From GCA-2720865 sp047630275 (GTDB lineage Bacteria > Bdellovibrionota > Bacteriovoracia > Bacteriovoracales > Bacteriovoracaceae): a stretch of DNA of 64,000 nucleotides. The stretch lies in assembly GCA_047630275.1 (NCBI GenBank), contig JBLHVN010000003.1:620001-684000 (forward strand). The letters run 5' to 3'. The translations under genes were made by a program, and so were the position numbers. This document shows, piece by piece, positions 24,616-33,312 of this stretch; within the stretch, counting starts at the first letter, position 1; every line of letters begins with the position of its first letter. The notes under the pieces are model-generated. The model was not told the origin of the DNA and made no database searches. It worked only from the letters and a program-made list of their open reading frames with translations.

Positions 24616-25587
24616 ATGAAAAAAACTTATAAACGCCTTTTATGGATTAGAACAGAGAGCCGCTCCTTCGAGGAGAGGGCCCCTCTTAGTCCCAAAGCTT
24701 GCCGAACCTTGATCAAGTTAGGTCATAAAGTGGTGGTTGAAGCTTCAAAATCTAGAATCTTTAAAGACAGCGAATATCAAGAGGCTGGTTGCGAATTAAC
24801 TCCAGCCAATAGTTGGATCATGGCCCCCACTGATGCCTTTATCCTAGGGTTAGAGCCTTTAACGGGGGAGAACTTTCCTCTTAATCACCGTCATATTTAT
24901 TCTTCTCAAGCCTATTATTCTGGCTCTGATAGCACCCCACTTTTTAAGCGCTTTATGCTCGGTGGTGGAAAGCTTTATGACTTAGATAAACTAGTTGATA
25001 AGAAAGGATCAAAGGTTGCTTCCTTTGATTACTGGGACGGAGTTATGGCCGCTGGCCTTAGCCTTAAGTACTGGGCCTTTAAAAAGCTTAACTTAAACCC
25101 TAAAGACCTAGCTCCCCTTCTTCCTGAGAATGAGCTTAAAGACTTTATTGATAAGATTGGAGGCTACCTAGATTTAGTGGGAAGCTTTCCAAAGATCTTT
25201 ATACAAAATCATAAGAATGAAAGAGGCAGAGGGGCTCAGTTTCTTTTAAGAAAACTCGGAGCTCAGTTTAGACCTTTAGAAGAGGATCTTTTGTTAACAA
25301 TAACTGAAGATCAGCCTCTGCATCTGCACCAATCAAAGCTCAGCGCTGACCTAGATTTTCTTGAAGCAAAGAGCCTAAGCTCTTACTTACCAAAGACCTC
25401 AAGTGAGAGTTTCAGCACAGAGCTTCTTCCTTTTATGATTGATCTTCTGCAAGCAGAGATTGAAGATACCGCTTGGGAGAGGAGTTTGAGCGCTTTTTAT
25501 AAAGAAATTGAAAGGCTAGAGTTGTTTCCGGCGACTAGCCCAGTTATGGCCCAAAACCAAGATGATTCAGCCATAAACCTGCACTAA
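24616..25587 (+). CDS. Saccharopine dehydrogenase-like protein (Lys1 type)
   Basis: This 323-residue protein begins with LLWIRTESRSFEERAPLSPKACRTLIKLGHKVVVEASKSRIFKDSEYQEAGCEL. This is the N-terminal half of the alanine dehydrogenase/saccharopine dehydrogenase (NAD+, L-lysine-forming) family. HIYSSQAYYSGSD replaces the usual histidine-rich HxxFxHxxKxQ motif, and GRGAQFLLRKLG resembles the Lys1 GRSGRGA segment. In yeast Lys1 makes lysine from saccharopine; in bacteria such genes are uncommon. The C-terminal part lacks obvious family motifs and may be a changed nucleotide-binding half. Function therefore uncertain. It stands alone between two unrelated genes. Confidence 0.6.
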   Translation: MKKTYKRLLWIRTESRSFEERAPLSPKACRTLIKLGHKVVVEASKSRIFKDSEYQEAGCELTPANSWIMAPTDAFILGLEPLTGENFPLNHRHIYSSQAYYSGSDSTPLFKRFMLGGGKLYDLDKLVDKKGSKVASFDYWDGVMAAGLSLKYWAFKKLNLNPKDLAPLLPENELKDFIDKIGGYLDLVGSFPKIFIQNHKNERGRGAQFLLRKLGAQFRPLEEDLLLTITEDQPLHLHQSKLSADLDFLEAKSLSSYLPKTSSESFSTELLPFMIDLLQAEIEDTAWERSLSAFYKEIERLELFPATSPVMAQNQDDSAINLH

Positions 25588-25671
25588 AATAATCTTTAAA
25601 TTCAACAAGTTAGATGTGCCAAGGTAGATATTACAAGACGTATTGCGCAGAGCGTAAAAACATCCTATAAC

Positions 25672-25690
25672 TTCCCCTGAAACAAGGGAA
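25672..25690 (+). promoter_or_regulatory. Hairpin covering the SD of the zincin-like gene
   Basis: TTCCCCTG and CAAGGGAA (25672-25679 and 25683-25690) form an almost perfect stem (one C-A mismatch) with a 3-base loop. Its 3' arm AAGGGA is the SD for ATG 25695. Folding would block initiation. The layout resembles the hairpins at 13848 and 55988, also before secreted-protein genes. Confidence 0.45.
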
Positions 25691-25694
25691 AAAT

Positions 25695-26783
25695 ATGAAA
25701 CTCACCACACTAACAGCAGCACTCATAGCACTCAGCCTAAGCACCTCCGCAGTGGCCGCCAAGCACGACGTCAATATTAAGTTCTCCAAAGGAATCTCTA
25801 AGAAACAGAGAAAGTTTATGGACCGTGACTTAGAAGTCTTAGAGAAGTTAGAGTTCTTCCGTGATGCAGACCAAGAGACTCTAAAGGTTATGGGTCTAGA
25901 ACAATTAAACTCTAAGACCGCTACCGATTGGCTTGAAAAGAGGGTTGCTTACGTCATCGAAGAGACTGATTGGAAAAAAATTGAAAAGAAACTTTCCGTT
26001 GAAGAGAAGTTCTTCAGCTTTGAGAATCAAAGTATAGAACCTACCATCGAGCGTGCCACTTCTGCTCCTACGGGTAAGGGTGTCGTTGTTATGAGTAATC
26101 TTGGAGCCGCTCTTTATTATGCGGGAAAATCAAGTAGGTCTCTTCTTTCATACCCAATAAAGACAGGACTCTTTAAGAAAGAAAAAGTTAAATTCAGCTC
26201 TCCAAGAGCCGGTTTAATAATGATTGGTGAAGGTCATTTTATGGACCGTTTTGACCACGATCAAGATAATAAAGATGCTAAGGCCAATAGCTTTGGTAGA
26301 CTCTCAACATTCTTTCACGAAGCAAGGCATTCTGATGGTGCTGGAAAGAACTTAGGCTTCTTCCACGCCGTTTGCCCAGATGGTCATGACTTCCAAGGTT
26401 ATAATGCTTGTGACAGGAACTTAAATGGTCCCTATGCCGTTGGCGCTCAGATGACTAAAGAGTTCTTAAAGAACTGTGACGATTGCGATGATGTTGTAAA
26501 AGAAAAGATGAAGGTTTCATACCTTGCGTCAGTTGATAGGATTATAAAAGAGACCAAGAAGCCAGGAACTAGTCATTCAGCTGATGTTACTTCGCTTGAA
26601 TTTACTCTTGAGATGAAAGAATTGCTTCTTTCTTTTCAAGAAGGGGCTGAAAGAGAAGCTACGATGAAGGAAATCACAGAGCTTAAAGCAAAGATTTTGG
26701 CAATCTCTGAAAGTGAAGGCACAATAGTGACTACAGCATCTCAATATATTGATGCTTCTCCAGAAGGCGAAAGGATTGACTAA
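25695..26783 (+). CDS. Secreted zincin-like metalloprotease candidate (HEARH motif)
   Basis: This 362-residue protein has a signal peptide (about 1-21, ending SAVAA). Around residue 213 is LSTFFHEARHSDGAG, an H-E-x-x-H pair followed by aspartate, as in zincins. It lies after the GEGHFMDRFDHDQDNKD segment and before CPDGHDFQGYNACD and CDDCDD, whose paired cysteines suggest disulfides. The expected third ligand would be one of the His/Asp residues in these segments. It has no family I recognise; similarity to any characterised protease is unproven. The 3' end overlaps the next gene by 8 bases. A hairpin covering its SD lies upstream. Confidence 0.65.
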   Translation: MKLTTLTAALIALSLSTSAVAAKHDVNIKFSKGISKKQRKFMDRDLEVLEKLEFFRDADQETLKVMGLEQLNSKTATDWLEKRVAYVIEETDWKKIEKKLSVEEKFFSFENQSIEPTIERATSAPTGKGVVVMSNLGAALYYAGKSSRSLLSYPIKTGLFKKEKVKFSSPRAGLIMIGEGHFMDRFDHDQDNKDAKANSFGRLSTFFHEARHSDGAGKNLGFFHAVCPDGHDFQGYNACDRNLNGPYAVGAQMTKEFLKNCDDCDDVVKEKMKVSYLASVDRIIKETKKPGTSHSADVTSLEFTLEMKELLLSFQEGAEREATMKEITELKAKILAISESEGTIVTTASQYIDASPEGERID

Positions 26784-27399
26784 GAAAACTAAGATCACTT
26801 ATTTAATAATTATCATGGCCATCACTATTATAGCGGTGGCCTTTTTATTTAAAGCAAAGCTAGATGAAGTCCAGACATCTTCAAACGAATCCACCAGCAT
26901 GAGTAAGCCCCTAGAGTCTCACGACCACGATCATGACCATGAAGAAGATCACGATCATACAATAGACGCCGCAGATGCTCCTCCTAAGACAAATATCATT
27001 AGGGTTGGCTCTCAAGGAGTGGAAAGTGAAATTGAAAAATGGACTCTTCCGGTCTTCAAGTCTTATATTAACGAAACATATAAGACCCTTCCTAACCTTA
27101 AGGACGCCCGAGGGCTAAAGGACGAAGAGGTTCATCAGAATCCAAAACTTGTTATGGACGCGGGTCTTCGCCTAGGAAGCATAAAGAAACAAATTAAACT
27201 CAATAGCGATTTTGAAGAAGAAGGCATGAAGTTCTATGATAAGTGCGCCTTAAAAAAAGATGGTCTCACCCCTGTTAGGGCCTTATGCCTAGCGAATCTT
27301 GTTTATATGAAGAATCAAAAAGGGGAAGATTTTGAACTAGAAAAATACCCAGAGAAAGTTAAAGACTTGGCTCAAAAGGCCCTGGAGCTTTCTTTTTAA
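26776..27399 (+). CDS. His-rich membrane-anchored protein downstream of the zincin-like gene
   Basis: The protein has about 207 residues. Start is probably TTG 26776 (GAAGG upstream), inside the end of the zincin-like gene; ATG 26752 is a longer option. One transmembrane helix (ITYLIIIMAITIIAVAFLF) is followed by a linker with the histidine-rich run SHDHDHDHEEDHDH. Such runs typically bind zinc or other transition metals. A folded domain of about 130 residues follows with two Cys and Lys-rich helices. The overlap suggests co-translation with the metalloprotease candidate, so it may supply metal to it or to the envelope. That link is inference. Confidence 0.6.
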   Translation: MTKKTKITYLIIIMAITIIAVAFLFKAKLDEVQTSSNESTSMSKPLESHDHDHDHEEDHDHTIDAADAPPKTNIIRVGSQGVESEIEKWTLPVFKSYINETYKTLPNLKDARGLKDEEVHQNPKLVMDAGLRLGSIKKQIKLNSDFEEEGMKFYDKCALKKDGLTPVRALCLANLVYMKNQKGEDFELEKYPEKVKDLAQKALELSF

Positions 27400-27410
27400 A
27401 AAGGCCTTCA

Positions 27411-27950
27411 ATGACAAAGCTCATCCTCTTTAATAAACCTTTTGGAGTCATTACCCAGTTCTCCCCTCATGAGAAACATAAGTCTTTAGCTGAGTTTATT
27501 TCCATAAAGGGAATCTATCCCGCTGGCCGCCTCGATCATGATTCAGAGGGGCTGCTCTTGTTAACAGATGATGGAAAGCTTCAAGATCAAATTACAAGTC
27601 CAAAGAATAAGATGCCTAAGACTTATTTAGTCCAGGTTGATAATGACATAACGGAAGAGGCCATTGAAAGGCTTCGATCTGGTATAGAACTAAAAGATGG
27701 AGTGACCAGACCCGCTGATTGTAAAAAAATCGAGGAGCCAAAGTTATGGGAGAGGGTTCCCCCGGTTCGCTTTCGAAAAGCCATTCCAACAAGCTGGATA
27801 GAGCTGACCATTCGCGAAGGAAAGAACCGTCAGGTAAGAAGAATGACTGCAGCTGTTGGTTTTCCAACCCTTAGATTAGTTAGGATAAAGATTGGTCCCT
27901 ATGAATTAGCTGATCTCGCTCTTGGAAGCTTTCGCGAACTCCAGGTGTGA
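27411..27950 (+). CDS. rluE: 23S rRNA pseudouridine synthase, RluE type
   Basis: This 179-residue protein matches the short RsuA/RluB/RluE/RluF group: LILFNKPFGVITQFS at the N-terminus, then the catalytic motif PAGRLDHDSEGLLLLTDDG with its Asp near residue 42. KTYLVQVDNDITEEAIERLRSGIEL, LTIREGKNRQVRRMTAAVGFPTLRLVRIKIGPY and LGSFREL follow. It lacks an S4 domain and so fits RluE, which modifies U2457 of E. coli 23S rRNA; the exact position here is inferred. The ATG at 27411 follows AAGG. Its 3' end overlaps the convergent GT2 gene by 45 bases. Confidence 0.9.
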   Translation: MTKLILFNKPFGVITQFSPHEKHKSLAEFISIKGIYPAGRLDHDSEGLLLLTDDGKLQDQITSPKNKMPKTYLVQVDNDITEEAIERLRSGIELKDGVTRPADCKKIEEPKLWERVPPVRFRKAIPTSWIELTIREGKNRQVRRMTAAVGFPTLRLVRIKIGPYELADLALGSFRELQV

Positions 27951-28742
27951 CTCTACTTCAGGAAGATCTTTTAAATTATTATGCTTTTTGTATCCAAGAA
28001 TTAAGATCTCTGATTTTCTGATAATCTGATCTAAGGTAGCTTCCCGATCATCTTTTTGAAGCGGAGTATCTAACATTCTTACCATGGCGCGAACCCGGTA
28101 GAGGTCCATAGCAAAGTATTTCTGTGAAAGCTGATCCTCATGACCGCCATACTTATTAATTATAGGTTCTGTGACAAAACCAACTTCATACTTTGCCGTA
28201 ATCTTTAACCATAGATCATAGTCTTCACAAACAGGAAACTCCTCATCAAAGTAGCCGAGTTCTTCAAAGACTTCTTTTTTAATAAGCGAGGCTGATGGAG
28301 AAATACAACAAAGGGGTAGGCAGTTTTGATAAATATAGCCCCCTTCTTTTTTATGAATCTTCTTTTGATTCACGCGCTTTCCCTTTCGAATCCAAATCTC
28401 TTCACCATGAATAAGTTTTAAATTAGGAAAGAGCTTCGAAAGGTCAACCTGAGCCTGAAGCCTCTCGGGGAGCCATTCATCATCGCTATCTAAAAGAGCC
28501 ACCCAATCGCCACTAGCAAGTTTGATAGCGTGATTCCTAGCAGCTGAAACCCCAGAGTTTTTTATCTTAAAGACCTGAATTTGATCTTTGTACTTAGACA
28601 AAACTCTTTCAGTATCATCAGTTGAGCCATCATCAACGACTAAGACTTCAAGAGCCTTATAGGTTTGATTCAAGATTGAATCAAGACAACGCTCTAATGT
28701 GTGGGCCCTATTGTATGTGGGGACGACAACACTTATCTTCAT
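27906..28742 (-). CDS. Family 2 glycosyltransferase
   Basis: This 278-residue protein has the GT-A fold start of GT2 enzymes: ISVVVPTYNRAHTLERCLDSILNQTYKALEVLVVDDGSTDDTERV. The nucleotide-sugar metal motif is in LLDSDDEWLPERL near residue 85. ISPSASLIKKEVFEELGYFDEEFPVCEDYDLWLKI is the acceptor-side ED-Y-DLW pattern. It should transfer a sugar to a polysaccharide or lipid at the cytoplasmic face. It has no membrane helix. It overlaps the aldo-keto reductase gene by an ATGA and its 3' end overlaps rluE. Only the two-gene pair is visible; no sugar synthesis genes are near. Confidence 0.9.
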   Translation of the reverse strand: MKISVVVPTYNRAHTLERCLDSILNQTYKALEVLVVDDGSTDDTERVLSKYKDQIQVFKIKNSGVSAARNHAIKLASGDWVALLDSDDEWLPERLQAQVDLSKLFPNLKLIHGEEIWIRKGKRVNQKKIHKKEGGYIYQNCLPLCCISPSASLIKKEVFEELGYFDEEFPVCEDYDLWLKITAKYEVGFVTEPIINKYGGHEDQLSQKYFAMDLYRVRAMVRMLDTPLQKDDREATLDQIIRKSEILILGYKKHNNLKDLPEVESHLEFAKASKSEIS

Positions 28743-29674
28743 TTACTAGAGACTATCTCTTTAGCTTTTTCTAGAAGATCATTATTTGGTAAATGACCAA
28801 GGGCATTAACCAGTCCATTTAATTGCTCAGAGTTTCGAGCTCCACAAAGAACCAAGCTTACTTCCTCAAAGGAAAGATTATGCCCAAGGGCCAATTCTAA
28901 TCCAGAATGACCAGATTCTTTTAAGAGTGGGTTAATCTTTTCCATAGCCTTAAAGCGGCTCTCTTTATCCATCTCTTTCCACCATGGGGCCCAAGAGCGG
29001 CAATCAGACTTATCAAACTTTCTAGACCTATCCACTCTTCCCGTAAGGATGCCTTTATCTAAGGTTCCCCAACTCATAAAAGAGATTTCTTTTTCTTTTA
29101 AAAAAGAAAAGAGCTCTAGGGAGTCTCTTTCAAAAAGATTCAGTTGGTTTTGAACCGCTTCAATGGGGGCTACTTCTGAGGCTTTTTCAATCTCTTCATT
29201 ATTAGTATTACAAAGACCTATATGCTTGATCTTTCCTTCCGCCTTAGCCTTGGCCAGGACTTCTATTGGTTTTCTAATATCTACCTTTTGATCAGGCCAA
29301 TGAATCATAAAGAGGTCAATATAGTCAGTGTTAAGGTCCCGCAGGCTTTGCTCTAACATCTTTAAAGTAACAACAGGATCGTTACTCATATCTACTCTTT
29401 TATTTGAATCCCAAGTAACGCCGCTTTTAGAGATGATAAAGACCTCTTCTCTGGTATTTTTAAAAGCCGCTCCAATCCTTTGCTCAGAAGTTCCAAATCC
29501 ATAAATAGGAGCTGTATCAAAGATACGTACACCTAAGTCTTTAGCTTCATGGAGTAGGTTGATGGCCTGATCTTCTGTGATATCTCCAAAGCCATAACCA
29601 GCCCCTTCTCCACTTATAGAAGCGCCACCAAAACCTAGTGGTAATCTTCCTTGTTCTCTTACTAATAGCGTCAT
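28739..29674 (-). CDS. Aldo/keto reductase
   Basis: This 311-residue protein matches the aldo-keto reductase superfamily (TIM barrel, NADPH). GVRIFDTAPIYGFGTSEQRIG holds the catalytic Asp and Tyr. VFIISKSGVTWD supplies the Lys. The DLFMIHWPDQ segment supplies the His. A later AVQNQLNLFERDSLELFSFLKEKEISFMSWGTLDKGILTG matches the family's strand-6 and -7 region. A shift in the C-terminal part of the cofactor loop cannot be judged. Its stop overlaps the GT2 start in ATGA form, so the pair is co-translated. Substrate unknown. Confidence 0.9.
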   Translation of the reverse strand: MTLLVREQGRLPLGFGGASISGEGAGYGFGDITEDQAINLLHEAKDLGVRIFDTAPIYGFGTSEQRIGAAFKNTREEVFIISKSGVTWDSNKRVDMSNDPVVTLKMLEQSLRDLNTDYIDLFMIHWPDQKVDIRKPIEVLAKAKAEGKIKHIGLCNTNNEEIEKASEVAPIEAVQNQLNLFERDSLELFSFLKEKEISFMSWGTLDKGILTGRVDRSRKFDKSDCRSWAPWWKEMDKESRFKAMEKINPLLKESGHSGLELALGHNLSFEEVSLVLCGARNSEQLNGLVNALGHLPNNDLLEKAKEIVSSK

Positions 29675-29729
29675 AATTAGATCCCTTGGTTTGACACTTG
29701 CCTAGGCGCAACAATATAAAGGGCAACTA

Positions 29730-30755
29730 ATGAAAAAGAAACTCCTTATATTCGCTCATAGAGGTGAGGCCAAGCCTTTTCTCAACCATTTCGACTTTAG
29801 CCCAGTGCCAAAGATGGAAGGCTTTTACGAAGAGAAGGATCATTACCTGCTCATCACAGGGGAAGGCCCTTGGAAAGCAGGTCCAAAGCTTGCTTATATC
29901 TTAGGCAGGTTTGAAGCCTCTGAAGTCATCAATCTTGGAATAGCAGGAGCTTTAAGAACTTCAATTGAGCTTGAATCAATTCACCCTATAAGAAATGTCT
30001 ACTTAGAACAAAACTCTCAGATGCAATTTGCTTCTCATGCCTTAGGTCCCAAAGGTCTTGATCTGATCACTTGCCATTCACGAGTTCTAGATTCAAAGAA
30101 AAGCGACCTACTTGATGCATTTGCCCCTTTAGTTGATAGAGAACTTTGGGCCATTGCCCAGGCGGCGGAAGTGGCCGGGGTAGAGACCAGGGCCTATAAA
30201 TTGATCTCGGACATAGTTGGTCAAAGTGAGATTTGTGAAAGAGTCAAAGAGAAGAGTGAGCTCTACTCTCAAAAGCTTTTAGATTTCTTTTTAAATCTAG
30301 ATAAGAATGAACAAAAGAAGACAGAAGATAAAAGCGAACTTAACTGGGAAGGTTTTTACTTTACGACTTCTCTAGAAAACAAGCGAGAGAAGCTCCTTTC
30401 AAGTTTAAAGATAAAGTTTGGAAGCCTCGAACAAGCTTTGAAAGAAGCCGACATAGAGTCAATCCGCTGTTTAGAAGTTCTCCCAAAAAAGAAAGCTATT
30501 TTATTGGTTGAGAAGATGCAGAGCCTCTTAAACCCAGTTCAAAAAGAATTAAGCCTCTCTCTTGAAGAGATCAGCCTAGAGTTAACCCGTGCCGGGGCCC
30601 AAATAAAGTTCCCAAGAGACCTTGAAAGGCCAAGCTTTAACTTAAGCGCCCATATCGAAAAGCCCGAGGATATAGCCATCCTCGTTAAGGCCATGGAAAA
30701 CTTTGATTATTTAAGATTGATCAATCTCATCGAAGGCCGAGCTCTCAATGTTTAG
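29730..30755 (+). CDS. Nucleosidase-like (PNP/UDP superfamily) protein with extra C-terminal domain
   Basis: The protein has 341 residues. Residues about 1-190 resemble MTA/SAH nucleosidases and related phosphorylases: LLIFAHRGEAKPFL, HYLLITGEGPWKAGPKLAYIL, SEVINLGIAGAL, and a C-terminal Asp-containing AYKLISDIVGQ segment. Residues about 200-341 form a separate helical part rich in Leu, Lys and Glu, with no family I know. It overlaps the SPL-type radical SAM gene by 8 bases, so the two are translated together. Radical SAM enzymes can make 5'-deoxyadenosine, which such nucleosidases degrade; the functional link is an inference. SD AAGGG precedes ATG 29730. Confidence 0.65.
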   Translation: MKKKLLIFAHRGEAKPFLNHFDFSPVPKMEGFYEEKDHYLLITGEGPWKAGPKLAYILGRFEASEVINLGIAGALRTSIELESIHPIRNVYLEQNSQMQFASHALGPKGLDLITCHSRVLDSKKSDLLDAFAPLVDRELWAIAQAAEVAGVETRAYKLISDIVGQSEICERVKEKSELYSQKLLDFFLNLDKNEQKKTEDKSELNWEGFYFTTSLENKREKLLSSLKIKFGSLEQALKEADIESIRCLEVLPKKKAILLVEKMQSLLNPVQKELSLSLEEISLELTRAGAQIKFPRDLERPSFNLSAHIEKPEDIAILVKAMENFDYLRLINLIEGRALNV

Positions 30756-31749
30756 CCGGATTCTTATTGAAAGAAATATTGAAGACCATCCACGAGTCAA
30801 CTTTATCAGGGAAAAGTTTCCAAAAGTTCCCGTCAAGATCATCGAAAAGGTCGATGAAGTCTTTGGTAGAGTGAAGAAGCCCTATCTTCAAAAGAGGGAT
30901 GACTTACAATTGTTTTTAGGGGAAAAGAAGGGTCAGCTTGTTAAAGAGGCTCCTAATGCCTACGGAACCAAGGGCGAATCTCATTTTTATTTTATCCACG
31001 CCTATAATTGTATCTATGAATGTGAGTACTGCTACCTACAAGGGTATTTTAATAGTCCAGACTTGGTCTTCTTTTTAAATCATGAAGAGATTGGTCAGAA
31101 GATTGTTGAGCTTTATAAAGAATCCAGTGAAGAGCGGATCTGGTTTCACGCCGGTGAGTTCTCTGATTCCTTGGCCATGAGTCATTTAACCGGAGAGCTC
31201 CCCTATTACTTTGACCTCTTTAAAGACCTGCCTAAAGCAAAGCTCGAACTGAGAACCAAGTCCGTCAATATTAAGCCACTCTTAGAATTAGAACCTAGAG
31301 ATAATATTGTCGTCACATTTTCGTTATCACCAGAGCATCGAATAAAAAGAACAGATTTAAAGACCCCTTCTCTAAAGCATAGACTAGAGGCGATAAAGAC
31401 TTTAGCAAAGCATGGTTACAAGATTGGAATTCACCTAGACCCCGTTATCTTTGAAGATGATTTCACAAGCGCTTATCAAGAACTTTTAAGTCAAATAAGA
31501 AATGTGCTTCCAAGTGAGCAGCTAGATTATTTAAGCCTAGGCGTGGTTAGGTTTACAAAAGAAGTTTATCATCAAGTTAAAAAGAATTATCCAAGCTCAG
31601 ACCTTCATGCCAGTGAGTTTCAAAAGACTCCTGAAGGATTGGTCCGCTACCCAAAGCCCCTTAGGTTGGCCATGCTCCACCGCCTCGAATCCCTCTGTTA
31701 TGAAGAAGGAATTGAAAAAGAAAAGGTCTATTTATGCATGGAAGATTAA
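30748..31749 (+). CDS. Spore photoproduct lyase-like radical SAM protein
   Basis: This 333-residue protein resembles the SPL (SplB) family. The radical SAM motif reads CIYECEYCYLQGYF (CxxxCxxC) near residue 92, following FIHAYN as in SPL. Downstream are WFHAGEFSDSLAMSHLTGE, LELRTKSVNI, VTFSLSPEHRI, LHR and GIHLDPVIFEDDF, typical of the family. SPL repairs thymine-dimer spore photoproduct in Bacillus. Related non-sporulating homologues exist and their role is unknown. The conserved C-terminal Cys of SPL may correspond to the Cys in the final KVYLCMED. It overlaps the nucleosidase-like gene 29730-30755, forming a two-gene unit. Confidence 0.85.
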   Translation: MFSRILIERNIEDHPRVNFIREKFPKVPVKIIEKVDEVFGRVKKPYLQKRDDLQLFLGEKKGQLVKEAPNAYGTKGESHFYFIHAYNCIYECEYCYLQGYFNSPDLVFFLNHEEIGQKIVELYKESSEERIWFHAGEFSDSLAMSHLTGELPYYFDLFKDLPKAKLELRTKSVNIKPLLELEPRDNIVVTFSLSPEHRIKRTDLKTPSLKHRLEAIKTLAKHGYKIGIHLDPVIFEDDFTSAYQELLSQIRNVLPSEQLDYLSLGVVRFTKEVYHQVKKNYPSSDLHASEFQKTPEGLVRYPKPLRLAMLHRLESLCYEEGIEKEKVYLCMED

Positions 31750-31752
31750 AGG

Positions 31753-32697
31753 CTACCTAATATAGTAGCGGGTTCTTAACTGCTGAATAAGGTCTTTAAA
31801 CTCAACTCCAAACTCTTGCCTACGGGTCAGATCATCAATTAAAAGATTCCACAGTTCAGGCTGAGCTCCAGCCTCAAGATCCCTCCTCCAAGTATTGGAA
31901 AAGCCTTTATGATGTTCAAGAACTTTATCAAATAAAGGGGAGATATCATCGATGACTTCTTTAGGAAGAAGTTCGTTATCAACAAGTAGTTTAAAAAAGC
32001 CTAAGCCATAGATAAGATTATTTGTGGTGTACATATCTCCCACAACAGAATCAAGCATACTTATGCTCATATCAAAGATGTCTTTTTTCATGCGAGGAGA
32101 GAACTTATAACGCTTATTGGCCTCCATGACCGTTTCAATAAAGCGAAGGGAGGTCTCAGGTCTGCAATAAAACTCAATGGTCTCTATATGCTCTCTAAAG
32201 TTTGCGGGTTTAAGAGAGCTTCCTTTATAAAGCTTGTTTTTAACTAAGGAAGTTAAATAACCATAAGCATCGACCACTTCAGTGCGCACCAAAGTTTTTG
32301 TATAAACATCATGCAGCCTTTCAATAAGTTTAAGGGGGTCTTTATAAATGGGATCTTCAACATCAATAAAAGAAGGATCTTTAAAAAGCACTTCTGCATT
32401 TTCACTACAGACCACATCACGTTTTTGAGCCGGAGGAAGGAGCTCTTTTAAGAAGCGCTCATAGCTTCCATCTAGCTCTATCTTTTCCCCTTCTACGGCT
32501 TCTAAAACTTGTTCAGTTTCTGAATCATCTGGTTCAACTTCAAAATGAACCTCTTCTTCGACAAAAGGGCGGTCCCCTTTCTCTTCTTGAACTACTTCAA
32601 CTTGCCCAATTTCACTTGGAAAGAAAGCTTTATAAAGATTAAAAGCTATCAATACAGCAAAAGTAGAAAAGACTAATTTTTTAATCTTTGAGTTCAT
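31753..32697 (-). CDS. Hypothetical membrane-anchored protein
   Basis: This 314-residue protein has one N-terminal hydrophobic helix (LVFSTFAVLIAFNLYKAFF, about residues 7-26) then a strongly acidic stretch (about 30-75, many Glu and Asp). A helical domain of about 230 residues with a few Cys follows. The architecture suggests an inner-membrane anchor with a periplasmic domain. No motif is recognised. It is convergent with the radical SAM gene (3 bases apart) and divergent from the 2OG oxygenase gene at 32743. Confidence 0.65.
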   Translation of the reverse strand: MNSKIKKLVFSTFAVLIAFNLYKAFFPSEIGQVEVVQEEKGDRPFVEEEVHFEVEPDDSETEQVLEAVEGEKIELDGSYERFLKELLPPAQKRDVVCSENAEVLFKDPSFIDVEDPIYKDPLKLIERLHDVYTKTLVRTEVVDAYGYLTSLVKNKLYKGSSLKPANFREHIETIEFYCRPETSLRFIETVMEANKRYKFSPRMKKDIFDMSISMLDSVVGDMYTTNNLIYGLGFFKLLVDNELLPKEVIDDISPLFDKVLEHHKGFSNTWRRDLEAGAQPELWNLLIDDLTRRQEFGVEFKDLIQQLRTRYYIR

Positions 32698-32742
32698 AGG
32701 CCCTTGTCTAATGGATCAATATTTATCAGAGTACAACCTCAT

Positions 32743-33210
32743 ATGAATCAGGTCAAAATTGAATACTTTAAAAAGGGGCATATCAATTTCAATTGGGAAG
32801 TTCCTCCCTCATGGAAGCAGGCCATCTTAGAAAAAGACTGGCAGACCCTAGATTCTTTGGCAGCACAAGCCGTATCTGAAAAAGGTAGCCTCCGAGTGCT
32901 TCTCGAGAAGCTTTGCCCTGTTCAAAAGATTGAGCATCTAATTAGCCTTAGAGAGGCCCCCGATGAAGATGGAATCTGGCACGATGACGGCTCTCGGGAC
33001 CTCGCTTTTTCCCTTTCCTTAAGCCTAGAGAGCTTTGAGGGAGAGGGTCTTGGGCTTCGAATAAGGGGAGACGAAGCAAGCGCATTCACTCTCGGATATA
33101 GGCCCTATGGTACTCTAACTTGCTTTCTAACTGGTTCTAATGGCTATGAGCATAGAACCCATCAGGTCCTAAAAGGAAGCCGCCTAGTCCTCGCTGGTTG
33201 GGTTAATTAA
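32743..33210 (+). CDS. 2-oxoglutarate/Fe(II) oxygenase
   Basis: The protein has about 155 residues and starts at ATG 32743; a TTG at 32704 would add 13 residues. The metal triad is recognisable: WHDDGSRDLAFSLSLS (H-x-D), and EHRTHQVLKGSRLVLAGW, where the distal His and the basic residue of GSR match the Fe and 2-oxoglutarate ligands. The pattern is like that of the short prolyl-hydroxylase-type enzymes. It lies 102 bases before rpmB on the same strand; a role in ribosome modification is possible but only by neighbourhood. Signal peptide absent. Confidence 0.78.
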   Translation: MNQVKIEYFKKGHINFNWEVPPSWKQAILEKDWQTLDSLAAQAVSEKGSLRVLLEKLCPVQKIEHLISLREAPDEDGIWHDDGSRDLAFSLSLSLESFEGEGLGLRIRGDEASAFTLGYRPYGTLTCFLTGSNGYEHRTHQVLKGSRLVLAGWVN

Positions 33211-33312
33211 CGCGGCACAAACTATTTAAAAGAGACTCTTGCTCTTTGGCTGTCCTTGATATAAATTAAGCCACCTAAATACGCCCATTTGAAGATGATA
33301 AAGGAAGTGGTT

